Assembly (NCBI RefSeq): GCF_900299525.1
Contig: NZ_OMKA01000007.1
Span: forward strand, 1-64,000
Length of the DNA stretch: 64,000 nucleotides
Direction: 5' to 3'
Source of the DNA: Aquimarina sp. Aq78
GTDB taxonomy: Bacteria > Bacteroidota > Bacteroidia > Flavobacteriales > Flavobacteriaceae
In this document: positions 56,087-63,695 of the stretch, in pieces
Numbering within the stretch: the stretch's first letter is position 1
Layout of the letters: each line of letters starts with the position of its first letter
Program-made: the position numbers and the translations under genes
The notes under the pieces: generated by a model
What the model saw: only the letters and a program-made list of their open reading frames with translations
Told to the model about the DNA's origin: nothing
The model's database searches: none

Positions 56087-56956
56087 ATGATAACAACAGA
56101 AGAAAGCATCCCAACAAGAAATACAAATTATCGATTAGCAGAAGATATTTTCTATGTACAATTCAATGAAATTTCTTTTTTTATTGAAGATGAAGACCAA
56201 GAAAATTTCTTTTTCTGTATTTTAAAAAACCTATTTCCTGATATCCAAATTGACAAAATTTTTCCTTTAAATGGAAAAGACAATGTAATAAATGAATCAA
56301 ACGAAAATATTGGAAATAAAAAAAAGGTTTTTATAGTTGACAAAGATTTCGATGACATCTTAAATAAAATAAATTCTAATGAGAATTTATTTTATTTAGA
56401 AAGATATTCAATAGAAAACCATCTAATTGAAAAAGAAGCTATCATTGAATATATTATTGGAGAAAAGCCAAAATTGAAAAGAGCAGATATTGATAATGAT
56501 TTTGATTTGGAAGGCCAAATTCAAAACATAAACAATAAGCTAAATGAATTGATTCATTTACATTTAGTAGTTCAAAATAAGTGTTCCAGTTTAAAAAATG
56601 TTTCATTAAATCATGAAAGATTCTTTGATTTTAATAATGGAGATTTCACTATAAAATCTAGTCAAATTGATGCTTACAAAGTCCAAATTCAAAATGAACT
56701 AAGTAATATTGATGGCAGATTAACCTTAACATCTCAATTGAATAAAGTAAAAAGGGTAATCAATATTAATAATAATGAACTCTGTATTAAACATGTGCCA
56801 GGAAAGTACCTTGTTAAAATGATTAAACAATTAATAGAATCTTTATTTGGACTAGTATCTCGAAATGTTGAGTCATTTTGTTATCGCATAGCTGACAACT
56901 GTTCTTTTACTAGTTTAAATGGATTAAAATTATCTATCGAAGAGTATATTAATTAA
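56087..56956 (+). CDS. DUF4435/TOPRIM-like effector of a PARIS-like system (AriB-like)
   Basis: A 289-residue protein whose ATG directly follows the TAA of the ATPase gene, so translation is probably coupled. It shows the DUF4435 pattern: acidic cluster FFIEDEDQENFF (31-42), VFIVDKDFDD with Asp85 and Asp87, and ERYSIENHL with Ser108, Glu110 and Asn111. These are the TOPRIM-type metal-binding positions. In PARIS the AriB protein is the nuclease released by AriA after triggering. The C-terminal 150 residues are helical. The end box of the cassette (AATGCCAAC) lies 7 bp past the stop. Confidence 0.8.
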   Translation: MITTEESIPTRNTNYRLAEDIFYVQFNEISFFIEDEDQENFFFCILKNLFPDIQIDKIFPLNGKDNVINESNENIGNKKKVFIVDKDFDDILNKINSNENLFYLERYSIENHLIEKEAIIEYIIGEKPKLKRADIDNDFDLEGQIQNINNKLNELIHLHLVVQNKCSSLKNVSLNHERFFDFNNGDFTIKSSQIDAYKVQIQNELSNIDGRLTLTSQLNKVKRVININNNELCIKHVPGKYLVKMIKQLIESLFGLVSRNVESFCYRIADNCSFTSLNGLKLSIEEYIN

Positions 56957-56962
56957 AATACT

Positions 56963-57098
56963 AATGCCAACAACGTATATAAAAAATAGCGGTTTTGATG
57001 CTTAAACGAAAGATAAATAATAAAATAAAGGTCTGTTATAATCCGAAAAGTTAGTGTTTAAAATTCGCTACTTTTCATATACAAGACCGTTAGCCACA
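56963..57098 (+). other. Palindromic cassette junction
   Basis: This 136-bp element begins with the end box AATGCCAAC (56963-56971) and ends with the start box GTTAGCCACA (57089-57098). Its arms pair as GTATATAAAAAATAGCG against CGCTACTTTTCATATAC. The inner part has AATCCGAAAAGTTAG, shared with the junction at 53576. It is the clearest example of the family. Confidence 0.7.
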
Positions 57099-57143
57099 AT
57101 TAAACTCTCCAGTCCGAATTCAAGTAATTAAAACAAAAAAACA

Positions 57144-59126
57144 ATGAAAATACATTTACTGGACAGTTATAAATCGTTAAAACCTTTTGAAAGCGAAGAG
57201 TTAAGTAAATTAACTATCATTACAGGTGAAAATGGTAGTGGTAAATCTCAACTTTTAGATTTAATCGGGAAAAATTTCAAAAAAGATAAAACTGTAAGTA
57301 GTATAAGAATAGATATAACTCCAAGTATTGATAAAATTCAAGTAGAAGGTCTTGTAAAAAACGGAACAACACAAGTAAGTCATGACCAATGGAAAACAAT
57401 TGTGAAAAAGCAATTAGACTTGTATAAACAATTAACCACATCAGGAAAAGAACTTTTAAAATACATAATTGACAAAAATTTACAATCAAAAATAAATTCA
57501 AAAAATAGAAATCAATTTTTATCAACTGAAAGTGATTATCTTCTTCTAATAAAAAAAAATTATACTGAACAATTTAATACTACTTTAGATAAACTATCTA
57601 ATTTAAATTATAATCATCAAAATTCTCTCTTAAATAGATTATACACAACTGCAAATGAAAATGTTTATCTTTTTATTAATGAACTTTGTAAATTAAAAAA
57701 TAAAGCTGAAACAGAATTAACTGAAGCAGATTTCTATAGCTCTCCAATTCAAGAAAATCTTATTGATTCAGGTGATTTGTTTTCATCTCAAGTAGAGTTA
57801 ATTTTTTATAATTACGCTAAAAGAAGAGATATTAACAGAAAAGACTTTTTTTATAAAAAAGAAGAGGGAGAAGATAATAATTCAATTTCAGATGTAGATT
57901 TCATAACTAAATTTACTCCTCCATGGGATTTGATTAATGAAATTTTTGCAAAGCATAATATTAATTTTCACTTTAAAGGAATAGACAAAAGGGACTTCAC
58001 ATTGGAAGCTCCTATTGATTTTAAACTTTATAAAAAAAGTACAGATACTTCTATACCATTTATAGATCTGTCTTCAGGAGAAAAAATAATAATTGGATTA
58101 ATAATAAAATTATTTACAACTGAATATTATGGAAATTTGATGAAGTTTCCTGATTTATTAATTTTAGATGAACCAGATGCCCACTTACATCCCGAAATGT
58201 CAAAATTACTTTTAGATGTTTTGAAAGATACATTTGTAGAAAAATTTAATATAAATATTATATTAACAACACATTCACCATCAACTATAGCACTTTCCGA
58301 GGAGAGTAATATTTTTCAATTAAGGAATGAAAGTAATAGTGGATTAAAAAAAATCTCAAAAAACCAAGCACTCAAAATCCTTACAAACTTCATTCCCACA
58401 TTAACTATTGATTATAAAAATCATAGACAAATTTTTGTTGAAAGTCCAACTGATGTTAATTATTTTCAAGGTCTTCAAGATAAACATTTACAATTTCAAA
58501 ATTTACCATATAAGTTATATTTCATATCTAATTCAGCAGGTAAAAGTAACTGCTCCCAAGTTTATAAAATAGTAAAGGAAATTAGAGATTCCGGAAATCT
58601 AACTTCATTCGGGATTGTTGATTGGGATTTAAAAAACAAACCTACAGACTTTGTATTTGTTCATGGCTTAGGACAGAGATATAGCGTTGAAAATTTTATT
58701 CTTGACCCAATTTATATAATTAGTTTATTGATTGAAATGAAAAATGCACATAATATTTGCGATATAATTGGAGTAGATAATACTTATAATCAATATCTTA
58801 TTGGTGATGAATCTTCTGAAAAGTTACAAGAATATTCTAATTGTTTTTTTGAAGAATTTGAAAAAAAATTTCCTGCTTATAAAGCCGATTCAGAAAAAAC
58901 ATCTATTGAATATTTAAATAAGCGAGAAATAAATATTCCAAATTGGTTTCTAAAAATGCAAGGTCATGAAATTGTAGAAAAAGTTAAATTAATATTTCCT
59001 GCTTTAAATAAATATTCAAATGAAGGAGATATACAAAATACTCTTTCATTTATCATGACAAAATGTTATCCATTTGTACCCAAAGATACGATTACTACTT
59101 TTGAAAATATAAATAACTGTGGCTAA
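57144..59126 (+). CDS. AAA ATPase fused to a DUF4435/TOPRIM-like domain
   Basis: A 660-residue protein. The ATPase half has Walker A TGENGSGKS (27-35), signature LSSGEK (309-314), Walker B LLILDEPDAHLHP with Asp342 and a switch His in TTHSPST. The C-terminal half carries the same motif set as the AriB-like protein next door: Glu433 in FVESPTDVNYF, Asp493 and Asp495 in IVDWDLKN, and YSVENF with Ser514, Glu516 and Asn517. It could be a fused PARIS form or an OLD-like nuclease. The stop codon lies inside the end box TGTGGCTAAC (59118-59127), and the start box is at 57089, so it is a single-gene cassette. Confidence 0.82.
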   Translation: MKIHLLDSYKSLKPFESEELSKLTIITGENGSGKSQLLDLIGKNFKKDKTVSSIRIDITPSIDKIQVEGLVKNGTTQVSHDQWKTIVKKQLDLYKQLTTSGKELLKYIIDKNLQSKINSKNRNQFLSTESDYLLLIKKNYTEQFNTTLDKLSNLNYNHQNSLLNRLYTTANENVYLFINELCKLKNKAETELTEADFYSSPIQENLIDSGDLFSSQVELIFYNYAKRRDINRKDFFYKKEEGEDNNSISDVDFITKFTPPWDLINEIFAKHNINFHFKGIDKRDFTLEAPIDFKLYKKSTDTSIPFIDLSSGEKIIIGLIIKLFTTEYYGNLMKFPDLLILDEPDAHLHPEMSKLLLDVLKDTFVEKFNINIILTTHSPSTIALSEESNIFQLRNESNSGLKKISKNQALKILTNFIPTLTIDYKNHRQIFVESPTDVNYFQGLQDKHLQFQNLPYKLYFISNSAGKSNCSQVYKIVKEIRDSGNLTSFGIVDWDLKNKPTDFVFVHGLGQRYSVENFILDPIYIISLLIEMKNAHNICDIIGVDNTYNQYLIGDESSEKLQEYSNCFFEEFEKKFPAYKADSEKTSIEYLNKREINIPNWFLKMQGHEIVEKVKLIFPALNKYSNEGDIQNTLSFIMTKCYPFVPKDTITTFENINNCG

Positions 59127-59260
59127 CACCGTGTATAATTCATTGCTAGTTATAGCTTACTTACGAAAGTCCTTGCGGACTTTCTATCTGTGATTCATTT
59201 GCTAACTTTAGTGATGAAACACGCAACTACTCATAGCCGAGATCGTTACCAACAATAATT
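59118..59260 (+). other. Palindromic element at the end of the cassette array
   Basis: It starts with the end box TGTGGCTAAC, which overlaps the stop codon of the preceding gene. It contains a perfect inner hairpin GAAAGTCC-TTGC-GGACTTTC (59165-59184) and the 16-mer AACTACTCATAGCCGA (59225-59240), which is also present in reverse at 6881-6896. A start-box-like GTTACCAACA at 59245 has no matching end box before the next genes, so the array seems to end here. Confidence 0.65.
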
Positions 59261-59347
59261 AAATATAGAAAACTATCTATTCTTATCTAATATCAAAATA
59301 AAGGCGGATTTACAATCAGTGAATATCTAACAAGCTAGAAAAAACCC

Positions 59348-59563
59348 TTAAAAAGTAACCAGCTCCGGCAACGAAACTTCCAAAGCTTTTGAAATCTCCA
59401 AAAGTGAATAAATGGTAGGATTTACTTTTCCGTTTTCTAATTTCTCCAACGCTTGTCTGTCTTTATCGCAAGCTCTGGCCAAATCAGATTGACTCCAACC
59501 TTTTTGAGTTCTTAACTCAACGATTCTGTTTCCTATATTTTTCTTTAGCTCGTCTTTGGTCAC
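59348..59563 (-). CDS. XRE-family DNA-binding protein
   Basis: A 71-residue single-domain repressor-type protein. The five-helix HTH is plain: IGNRIVELRTQKGWSQSDLA, then DRQALEKLENGKVNPTIYSL and LEISKALEVSLPELV. Small stand-alone proteins of this type control their own gene and neighbours. Two inverted repeats built on TATGACA lie just upstream of its start (59584-59658) and are likely operators. The divergent gene at 59686 may be controlled from the same sites. Confidence 0.9.
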   Translation of the reverse strand: MTKDELKKNIGNRIVELRTQKGWSQSDLARACDKDRQALEKLENGKVNPTIYSLLEISKALEVSLPELVTF

Positions 59564-59583
59564 ATAACAAATGTCAATTAATC

Positions 59584-59658
59584 ATATGACATTCTTGTCA
59601 TATTAAAGTTTGACACTTTAAATTAATTCATTAAGTTTGTCGTATAATAATATGACAA
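59584..59658. promoter_or_regulatory. Twin palindromic operators between the XRE gene and a divergent gene
   Basis: ATATGACA-TTCT-TGTCATAT (59584-59603) is a perfect palindrome. TTGTCGTAT-AATA-ATATGACAA (59637-59658) is a second with one mismatch. Both share the half-site TATGACA and lie between the divergent starts at 59563 and 59686, the expected place for autoregulation by the XRE protein. Confidence 0.6.
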
Positions 59659-59685
59659 CTTAACCAAGATTAAATAGATACTACC

Positions 59686-59991
59686 ATGCACCAAAACAAT
59701 GAGCAGCTTATCATCGATTTGATACAACAAGATCTTAAACATTGCCAATTGGTATACGGCTTAGCGCAATTGGGATTAGAGGGATCAAATACACACCATC
59801 TAGAGATACTGGAGATCATATACCAGCTTATGCATATCCCCAATGATAAAAAAAACGACTACCTGGCCGAGACCTATGCTGCTTTTATGAGTATGGCTAC
59901 CGAGTATAAGATCACCCCTCTGGTAGAATCCCTGCGCCCCCTTGCAAAAGAGTGTTACCATCGGTTAAAATACCTTATAGAATTGGTGTAG
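59686..59991 (+). CDS. Hypothetical helical protein
   Basis: A 101-residue all-helical protein (MHQNNEQLIIDLIQQDLKHC ... LAKECYHRLKYLIELV) without signal peptide. I do not recognise it. It is divergent from the XRE regulator and shares the operator region, so it may be the regulated target. A repeat array begins just past its stop. Confidence 0.7.
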   Translation: MHQNNEQLIIDLIQQDLKHCQLVYGLAQLGLEGSNTHHLEILEIIYQLMHIPNDKKNDYLAETYAAFMSMATEYKITPLVESLRPLAKECYHRLKYLIELV

Positions 59992-60017
59992 GAGGTTCTA
60001 AGTACTCTTCGAGAGCC

Positions 60018-60157
60018 CATCATATTATCGTTTTCAAATGCATCTCGATACACGCTCGTTCCTCACGCACTCGATGTGACGTAGCGTGTTAGCCCGTCTG
60101 TTCGAGTGGTTTTTCGTAATGTAATGGAGAAAAATTGTATCGAGAACCTTTTTAATA
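60018..60157. repeat. First unit of a dispersed repeat array
   Basis: A 57-bp part (CATCATATTATCG...CACGCACTCGA, 60018-60074) is followed by GACGTAGCGTGTTAG and the 47-bp core TTCGAGTGGTTTTTCGTAAT... (60101-60147). The same order recurs after the GIY-YIG gene, so the gene lies inside a repeat array. Confidence 0.75.
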
Positions 60158-60445
60158 TCAAAAACTCTTTTTAGCAAGGTTAGGAAGAGCATCATAATCA
60201 TTGTTTATTAAAGCTTCTTTCTTAGCTCTTGACCATTTTTTAATCTGTTTTTCTGTATCTATTGCTATAGTGATATTTGTAAACTCACATTTAAAAACTA
60301 ACTCAACGGGTCTTCTTTTATATGTATAACAATCTTTATAAAAACCTGACGAGTGTTGAAACAGTCGTTGATTTAAATTTGATGTAACTCCTGTATAATA
60401 GGAATCATCAGAGCATTTTAAGATATAGACATAAGATAATTTCAT
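60158..60445 (-). CDS. GIY-YIG domain endonuclease-like protein
   Basis: A 95-residue single-domain protein from the ATG at 60445 (MKLSYVYILKCSDDSYYTGV). The GIY-YIG pattern is visible: YVYILK, YYTGVTSN, the helix Arg in NLNQRLFQH, and the Glu in IDTEKQIKKWSRAKKEALI. It resembles the UPF0213/YhbQ-like group found in many flavobacteria in several copies. An alternative ATG lies two codons upstream. The gene sits between copies of the same repeat, which raises the possibility of a homing or repeat-associated role, not proven. Confidence 0.85.
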   Translation of the reverse strand: MKLSYVYILKCSDDSYYTGVTSNLNQRLFQHSSGFYKDCYTYKRRPVELVFKCEFTNITIAIDTEKQIKKWSRAKKEALINNDYDALPNLAKKSF

Positions 60446-61072
60446 CGTCATAAATATATGGTTTTTCGTATAGCGTAGCATCTCGATAGCTCTGCTGAGC
60501 TTGCCGAAGTACATTTTTTATACGCTATGCTTCAAAAAAACACTCGATGTGACGTAGCGTTTGTGTTGTGACGTAGCGTGTTAGTCCGTCTGTTCGAGTG
60601 GTTTTTCGTAATGTAATGGAGAAAAATTGTATCGAGAACTCATCATATTATCGTTTTCAAATGCATCTCGATACACGCTCGTTCCTCACGCACTCGATCC
60701 CGAGGAAAATTCGGGACAAGTTATGACGTAGCGTGTTAGCTCGTCTGTTCGAGTGGTTTTTCGTAATGTAATGGAGAAAAATTGTATCGAGAACTCATCA
60801 TATTATCGTTTTCAAATGCATCTCGATACACGCTCGTTCCTCACGCACTCGACGTGACGTAGGTAGCGTTTGTGTTATACGTACCCTGAGCACTTCGACA
60901 AGCTCAGTGTGACAAATTATGGTGTACCCTGAGCGTAGCCGAAGGGCACAATCCTAACAAAATCAAAAAGTTAGCTAAACCTTTCTTAAAAAAATCCCAG
61001 TTCCGAAAAATGAAACTGGCATCCTATATTCTTGTGTCATAAAAATTTATTAACTAAAAAAATATAGTAAGA
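60446..61072. repeat. Array of about 155-bp repeats after the GIY-YIG gene
   Basis: The 57-bp part recurs at 60641-60697 and 60796-60852, and the 47-bp core at 60593-60639 and 60748-60794. The second unit has extra CCCGAGGAAAATTCGGGA, a palindrome also found at 49653-49671. A further partial copy lies at 63517-63550. The right end carries CCTGAGC...CGAAGGGCA units. No gene is seen in the array. Confidence 0.75.
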
Positions 61073-61558
61073 ATGGCATTAGAAAATCTAATTAGTGTAA
61101 CGTTTACAGAAGACGAATTAAACAAATTAACCCAGGGGATAGACACGATAAAAGAGGTACTCTTGGGTAAAACGGTAAATCTTACTCCCGAGCAACGCAC
61201 TCAGTACGGTCGAATTGCTAATCAAAACAAGCTTATTGTAGACAAAGCCAAAAACTACATGGAGCAACATCCCACCTGGATTCCTAATTTTTTGGACAAA
61301 GAAGAGTTTGATCGAGACTATACCACCCGTAAGCAAATAGAATCTCATGTGCAGAAGTTAGAATACCTGGCGCAACAATTAATAGACACCAAAACTTTAC
61401 TAGATCATGATAACTACTCTAATGCATTAAGCTTTTATCGTATGATGCGGTATTTGGCTGGTGAAAATGAGCCGGGTGCCAAGCCTGTATACGAGGATAT
61501 GAAAGTGCTTTTTAAGAGAAACGGAGTGACTCCTAAAGAAACTGATACAGAAGCATAA
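61073..61558 (+). CDS. Hypothetical protein
   Basis: A 161-residue, mainly helical, cytoplasmic protein (MALENLISVTFTEDELNKLT ... VNLTPEQRTQYGRIANQNK). I recall similar proteins in other flavobacteria, always unnamed. There is no recognised catalytic motif. It is isolated between two repeat-rich regions, and a hairpin with a T run follows about 120 bp downstream. Function unknown. Confidence 0.75.
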   Translation: MALENLISVTFTEDELNKLTQGIDTIKEVLLGKTVNLTPEQRTQYGRIANQNKLIVDKAKNYMEQHPTWIPNFLDKEEFDRDYTTRKQIESHVQKLEYLAQQLIDTKTLLDHDNYSNALSFYRMMRYLAGENEPGAKPVYEDMKVLFKRNGVTPKETDTEA

Positions 61559-62030
61559 TTCGAAGCGTTATCGAGGTGCTTGTAAGGATCACCAAGATAC
61601 ATCAACGTATTAAAATCATAGCTCGAACTACCATACAGGGTGACTCGAAGAGGTGCCGAGGTACTTCGAAGCATTAAAAAGGTAGTTCGAGCTACCTTTT
61701 TTTGGATCACCACCTATCGATGTATCGAAAAAAAGCCTTATCCTATCGCTTTTAGCCTGTAATCTATCGCTTCGAAGGATCAATGTACGGCTTCGAAGCG
61801 CTATTGTATCAACTCGAAGCATTAAAATATCAGCTCGAACTACCTTTTGATACATTCGACCCCATGTCGACAAGGGGATACCCCCTTGTTGACATGGGTT
61901 GTGTACCCTTTGGTTCGAGTGGGTTCTCATGATATCATAAAATAAAAAAGCATCTACTGTAACGGTCACCTTTCTAATGTGTCCAAATGATAAAGCAGAT
62001 ACTATTATTAACAAATAAAGAAACTTTATC
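61559..62030. repeat. Short-motif repeat region after the 161-residue protein gene
   Basis: The motifs AGCTCGAACTACC and TCGAAGCATTAAAA occur several times in both orientations. A strong hairpin (CCCATGTCGACAAGGGG/CCCCTTGTTGACATGGG, 61861-61898) lies in its right half. The region looks like decayed members of a palindromic repeat family. Two reading frames across it on the minus strand are not convincing genes. Confidence 0.6.
61676..61703 (+). terminator. Hairpin with T run after the 161-residue protein gene
   Basis: AAAAAGGTAG/CTACCTTTTT forms a 10-bp stem with loop TTCGAG, continuing into seven T. It is about 120 bp past the stop codon, inside repeat-rich sequence, so termination is plausible but may be incidental. 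Confidence 0.5.
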
Positions 62031-62513
62031 ATGTACAAAACACATTCAAAATTACTAATGATCATACTATTATGTATGACCTCGATGACTATTAACGCTC
62101 AAACAAAAAAGGAAAAAAAGATGACAACAGAACAGAAAAATGTATTAAGAACTATCGAAAAAATGACAGAAGCTTTTCAGAACAAAGATATCCAAGCTGT
62201 TATGACCAGTTATGAGCCAAATGCAGTCGTGGTATTTGAACCCGAGGCGCCCATATCTGATGCAAGGGTTTTACAAGAAATGTTTACCAAAATGTCTATG
62301 GTAAATCCCGTTTTTACGTATAGTGGACACGAGGTCTTTATCACAGGAAATATAGCAACACATATTGCACCATGGAAAATGACTGCAAAAGCACCAGACG
62401 GAACAGAAATCAAACAGAGTGGATTATCTGTTGCCGTTTTAAGAAAACAAAAAGATGGAAAATGGTTAATGATATTAGATAACCCGCACGGTCAATATCT
62501 AATGGAAAAATAG
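62031..62513 (+). CDS. Exported NTF2-like (SnoaL/DUF4440-type) protein
   Basis: A 160-residue protein with a signal peptide (LLMIILLCMTSMTINAQ). The mature part is an NTF2-like cone fold: TIEKMTEAFQNKDIQAVMTSYEPNA, an APISDARVLQEMF helix, then strands ending in DGKWLMILDNPHGQYL. Family members include ketosteroid isomerase-like enzymes and many binding proteins, so the role is open. It ends before a strong terminator. Confidence 0.87.
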   Translation: MYKTHSKLLMIILLCMTSMTINAQTKKEKKMTTEQKNVLRTIEKMTEAFQNKDIQAVMTSYEPNAVVVFEPEAPISDARVLQEMFTKMSMVNPVFTYSGHEVFITGNIATHIAPWKMTAKAPDGTEIKQSGLSVAVLRKQKDGKWLMILDNPHGQYLMEK

Positions 62514-62525
62514 TATATTTCTAAT

Positions 62526-62561
62526 AAAATGCTGTCCTTGTTAATCCAAGGACAGCATTTT
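62526..62561 (+). terminator. Terminator of the NTF2-like gene
   Basis: A perfect 15-bp stem AAAATGCTGTCCTTG/CAAGGACAGCATTTT with loop TTAATC, 12 bp past the stop codon. Confidence 0.88.
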
Positions 62562-62567
62562 ATATTG

Positions 62568-62589
62568 GAAGTGGTGTAAACTTTTTTCA
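62568..62589 (+). repeat. Isolated end related to the 29619-29779 inverted-repeat element
   Basis: GAAGTGGTGTAAACTTTTTT differs from the terminal repeat at 29619 by two bases and is likewise followed by CA. No partner end was found nearby. It lies directly before the sigma-factor gene. Confidence 0.4.
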
Positions 62590-62600
62590 AAAAACACAAA

Positions 62601-63473
62601 ATGACAAAAAAATCATATACTATAAAAACTTCGGATTCTGATTTAATAGCACAATCACTTGCTGGTCATAAGGCCGCACTCGAAAATCTAATTAAAAAAC
62701 ATCAGGATTGGATTTATAATGTTGCCTTATCATTTGTTGGAGATAAAGATGAAGCAGCAGATTTGACACAAGAAGTTTTAATAAAAATTGTGACAAAATT
62801 AGATTCATTTAAACAAAAGAGCCTTTTTAGAACATGGGTATATCGTATTGTAAAAAATCACTTCTTAAATATGAAAAGAGGAAAATACGAAATCAATTCC
62901 CCCACATTGGAAGAATTTGGGCAAGGACTTGATCAATTACCAAATGAGTCTCTTTCTGACTATTCGTTTGAGGTCGAAAACAAACTTTTGGTAAAAGAAG
63001 CAAAAATAAGTTGCATGAAAGGAATGCTATTATGTCTTGATCGCGAACAACGAATGATTTACATCATTGGAGAATTGTTTGAATTTACAGACACTATAGG
63101 TAGTGAAATAATGGAAATCTCTAAAGAAAATTTTAGAGTTAAACTACATAGAGCAAAAAAGAATCTATATAATTTTATGGATAACAAATGTGGGCTTATA
63201 AAAAAAAGTAATCCATGTCGTTGTGCGAAAAAAACGGCAGGGTTTATAAAAATGGGATTTGTTGATCCCGTACATTTACATTTTCAGAAAAACACCATTA
63301 CTACTATCAATACTGTAATTGATAAAAAACTAGAAACTTATAATGAAGAAGTAATAACAGAATACAAGCAACTATTTCAAGAACATCCATTTTTACAAAG
63401 CCCCGACAAGCTAAAATCTATAAAGAATTTACTTTCTTCAAAAACCATAAAAGAAACCTTTAATCTCGAATAA
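62601..63473 (+). CDS. ECF-type RNA polymerase sigma factor with C-terminal extension
   Basis: A 290-residue sigma-70 family protein. Region 2 (about 20-90) has the core-binding and promoter-melting pattern AALENLIKKHQDWIYNVAL, DEAADLTQEVLIKI and SLFRTWVYRIVKNHFLNMKR. Region 4 (about 130-195) ends in SKENFRVKLHRAKKNLYNFM. Beyond it is a 90-residue extension beginning KKSNPCRCAKKTAGFIKMGF, with a C-x-C motif, as in some Bacteroidota ECF sigma factors. The extension may regulate activity or bind metal. No anti-sigma gene adjoins it. Target promoters are unknown. Confidence 0.87.
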   Translation: MTKKSYTIKTSDSDLIAQSLAGHKAALENLIKKHQDWIYNVALSFVGDKDEAADLTQEVLIKIVTKLDSFKQKSLFRTWVYRIVKNHFLNMKRGKYEINSPTLEEFGQGLDQLPNESLSDYSFEVENKLLVKEAKISCMKGMLLCLDREQRMIYIIGELFEFTDTIGSEIMEISKENFRVKLHRAKKNLYNFMDNKCGLIKKSNPCRCAKKTAGFIKMGFVDPVHLHFQKNTITTINTVIDKKLETYNEEVITEYKQLFQEHPFLQSPDKLKSIKNLLSSKTIKETFNLE

Positions 63474-63695
63474 GAACGTTTTACAGTATCAGAGAAGGTA
63501 GCACCCTTCGAGAACCCATCATAATTATCGTTTTCAAATGCATCTCGATAGCTCTGCTGAGCCTTTCGATAAACCTGTCCTGAGTGTATCGAAGGGCTCA
63601 GGGTACTGGTATGCATATATCATTGTTGGCAATTCATTATTTTCTAAGTAACCTCCACATTAGTTCTACCGTCTAAATCTAAAATTAGAAATCTT
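63474..63695 (+). repeat. Repeat fragments and probable cassette entry element before the last gene
   Basis: 63517-63550 is a partial copy of the 57-bp repeat of the 60-kb array. It is followed by AAACCTGTCCTGAGTGTATC-type units. 63602-63620 reads GGTACTGGTATGCATATAT, matching the entry elements at 52701 and 53930, and CATTGTTGGCAATTC follows. The box GTTGGCAAT (63625-63633) is identical to the start box of the PARIS-like cassette. Confidence 0.6.

Noticed and set aside
52651..59260. Prophage or conjugative element as the explanation of the accessory island
   Set aside because: No integrase, structural, replication or transfer gene is present, and boundaries repeat around each gene rather than around the whole island.
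60018..60860. CRISPR array
   Set aside because: Repeats are long, palindromic, not separated by unique uniform spacers, and there are no cas genes.
61435..62065. Minus-strand frames of 92 and 145 residues over the repeat field
   Set aside because: They overlap two well-supported plus-strand genes and consist of translated repeat motifs.
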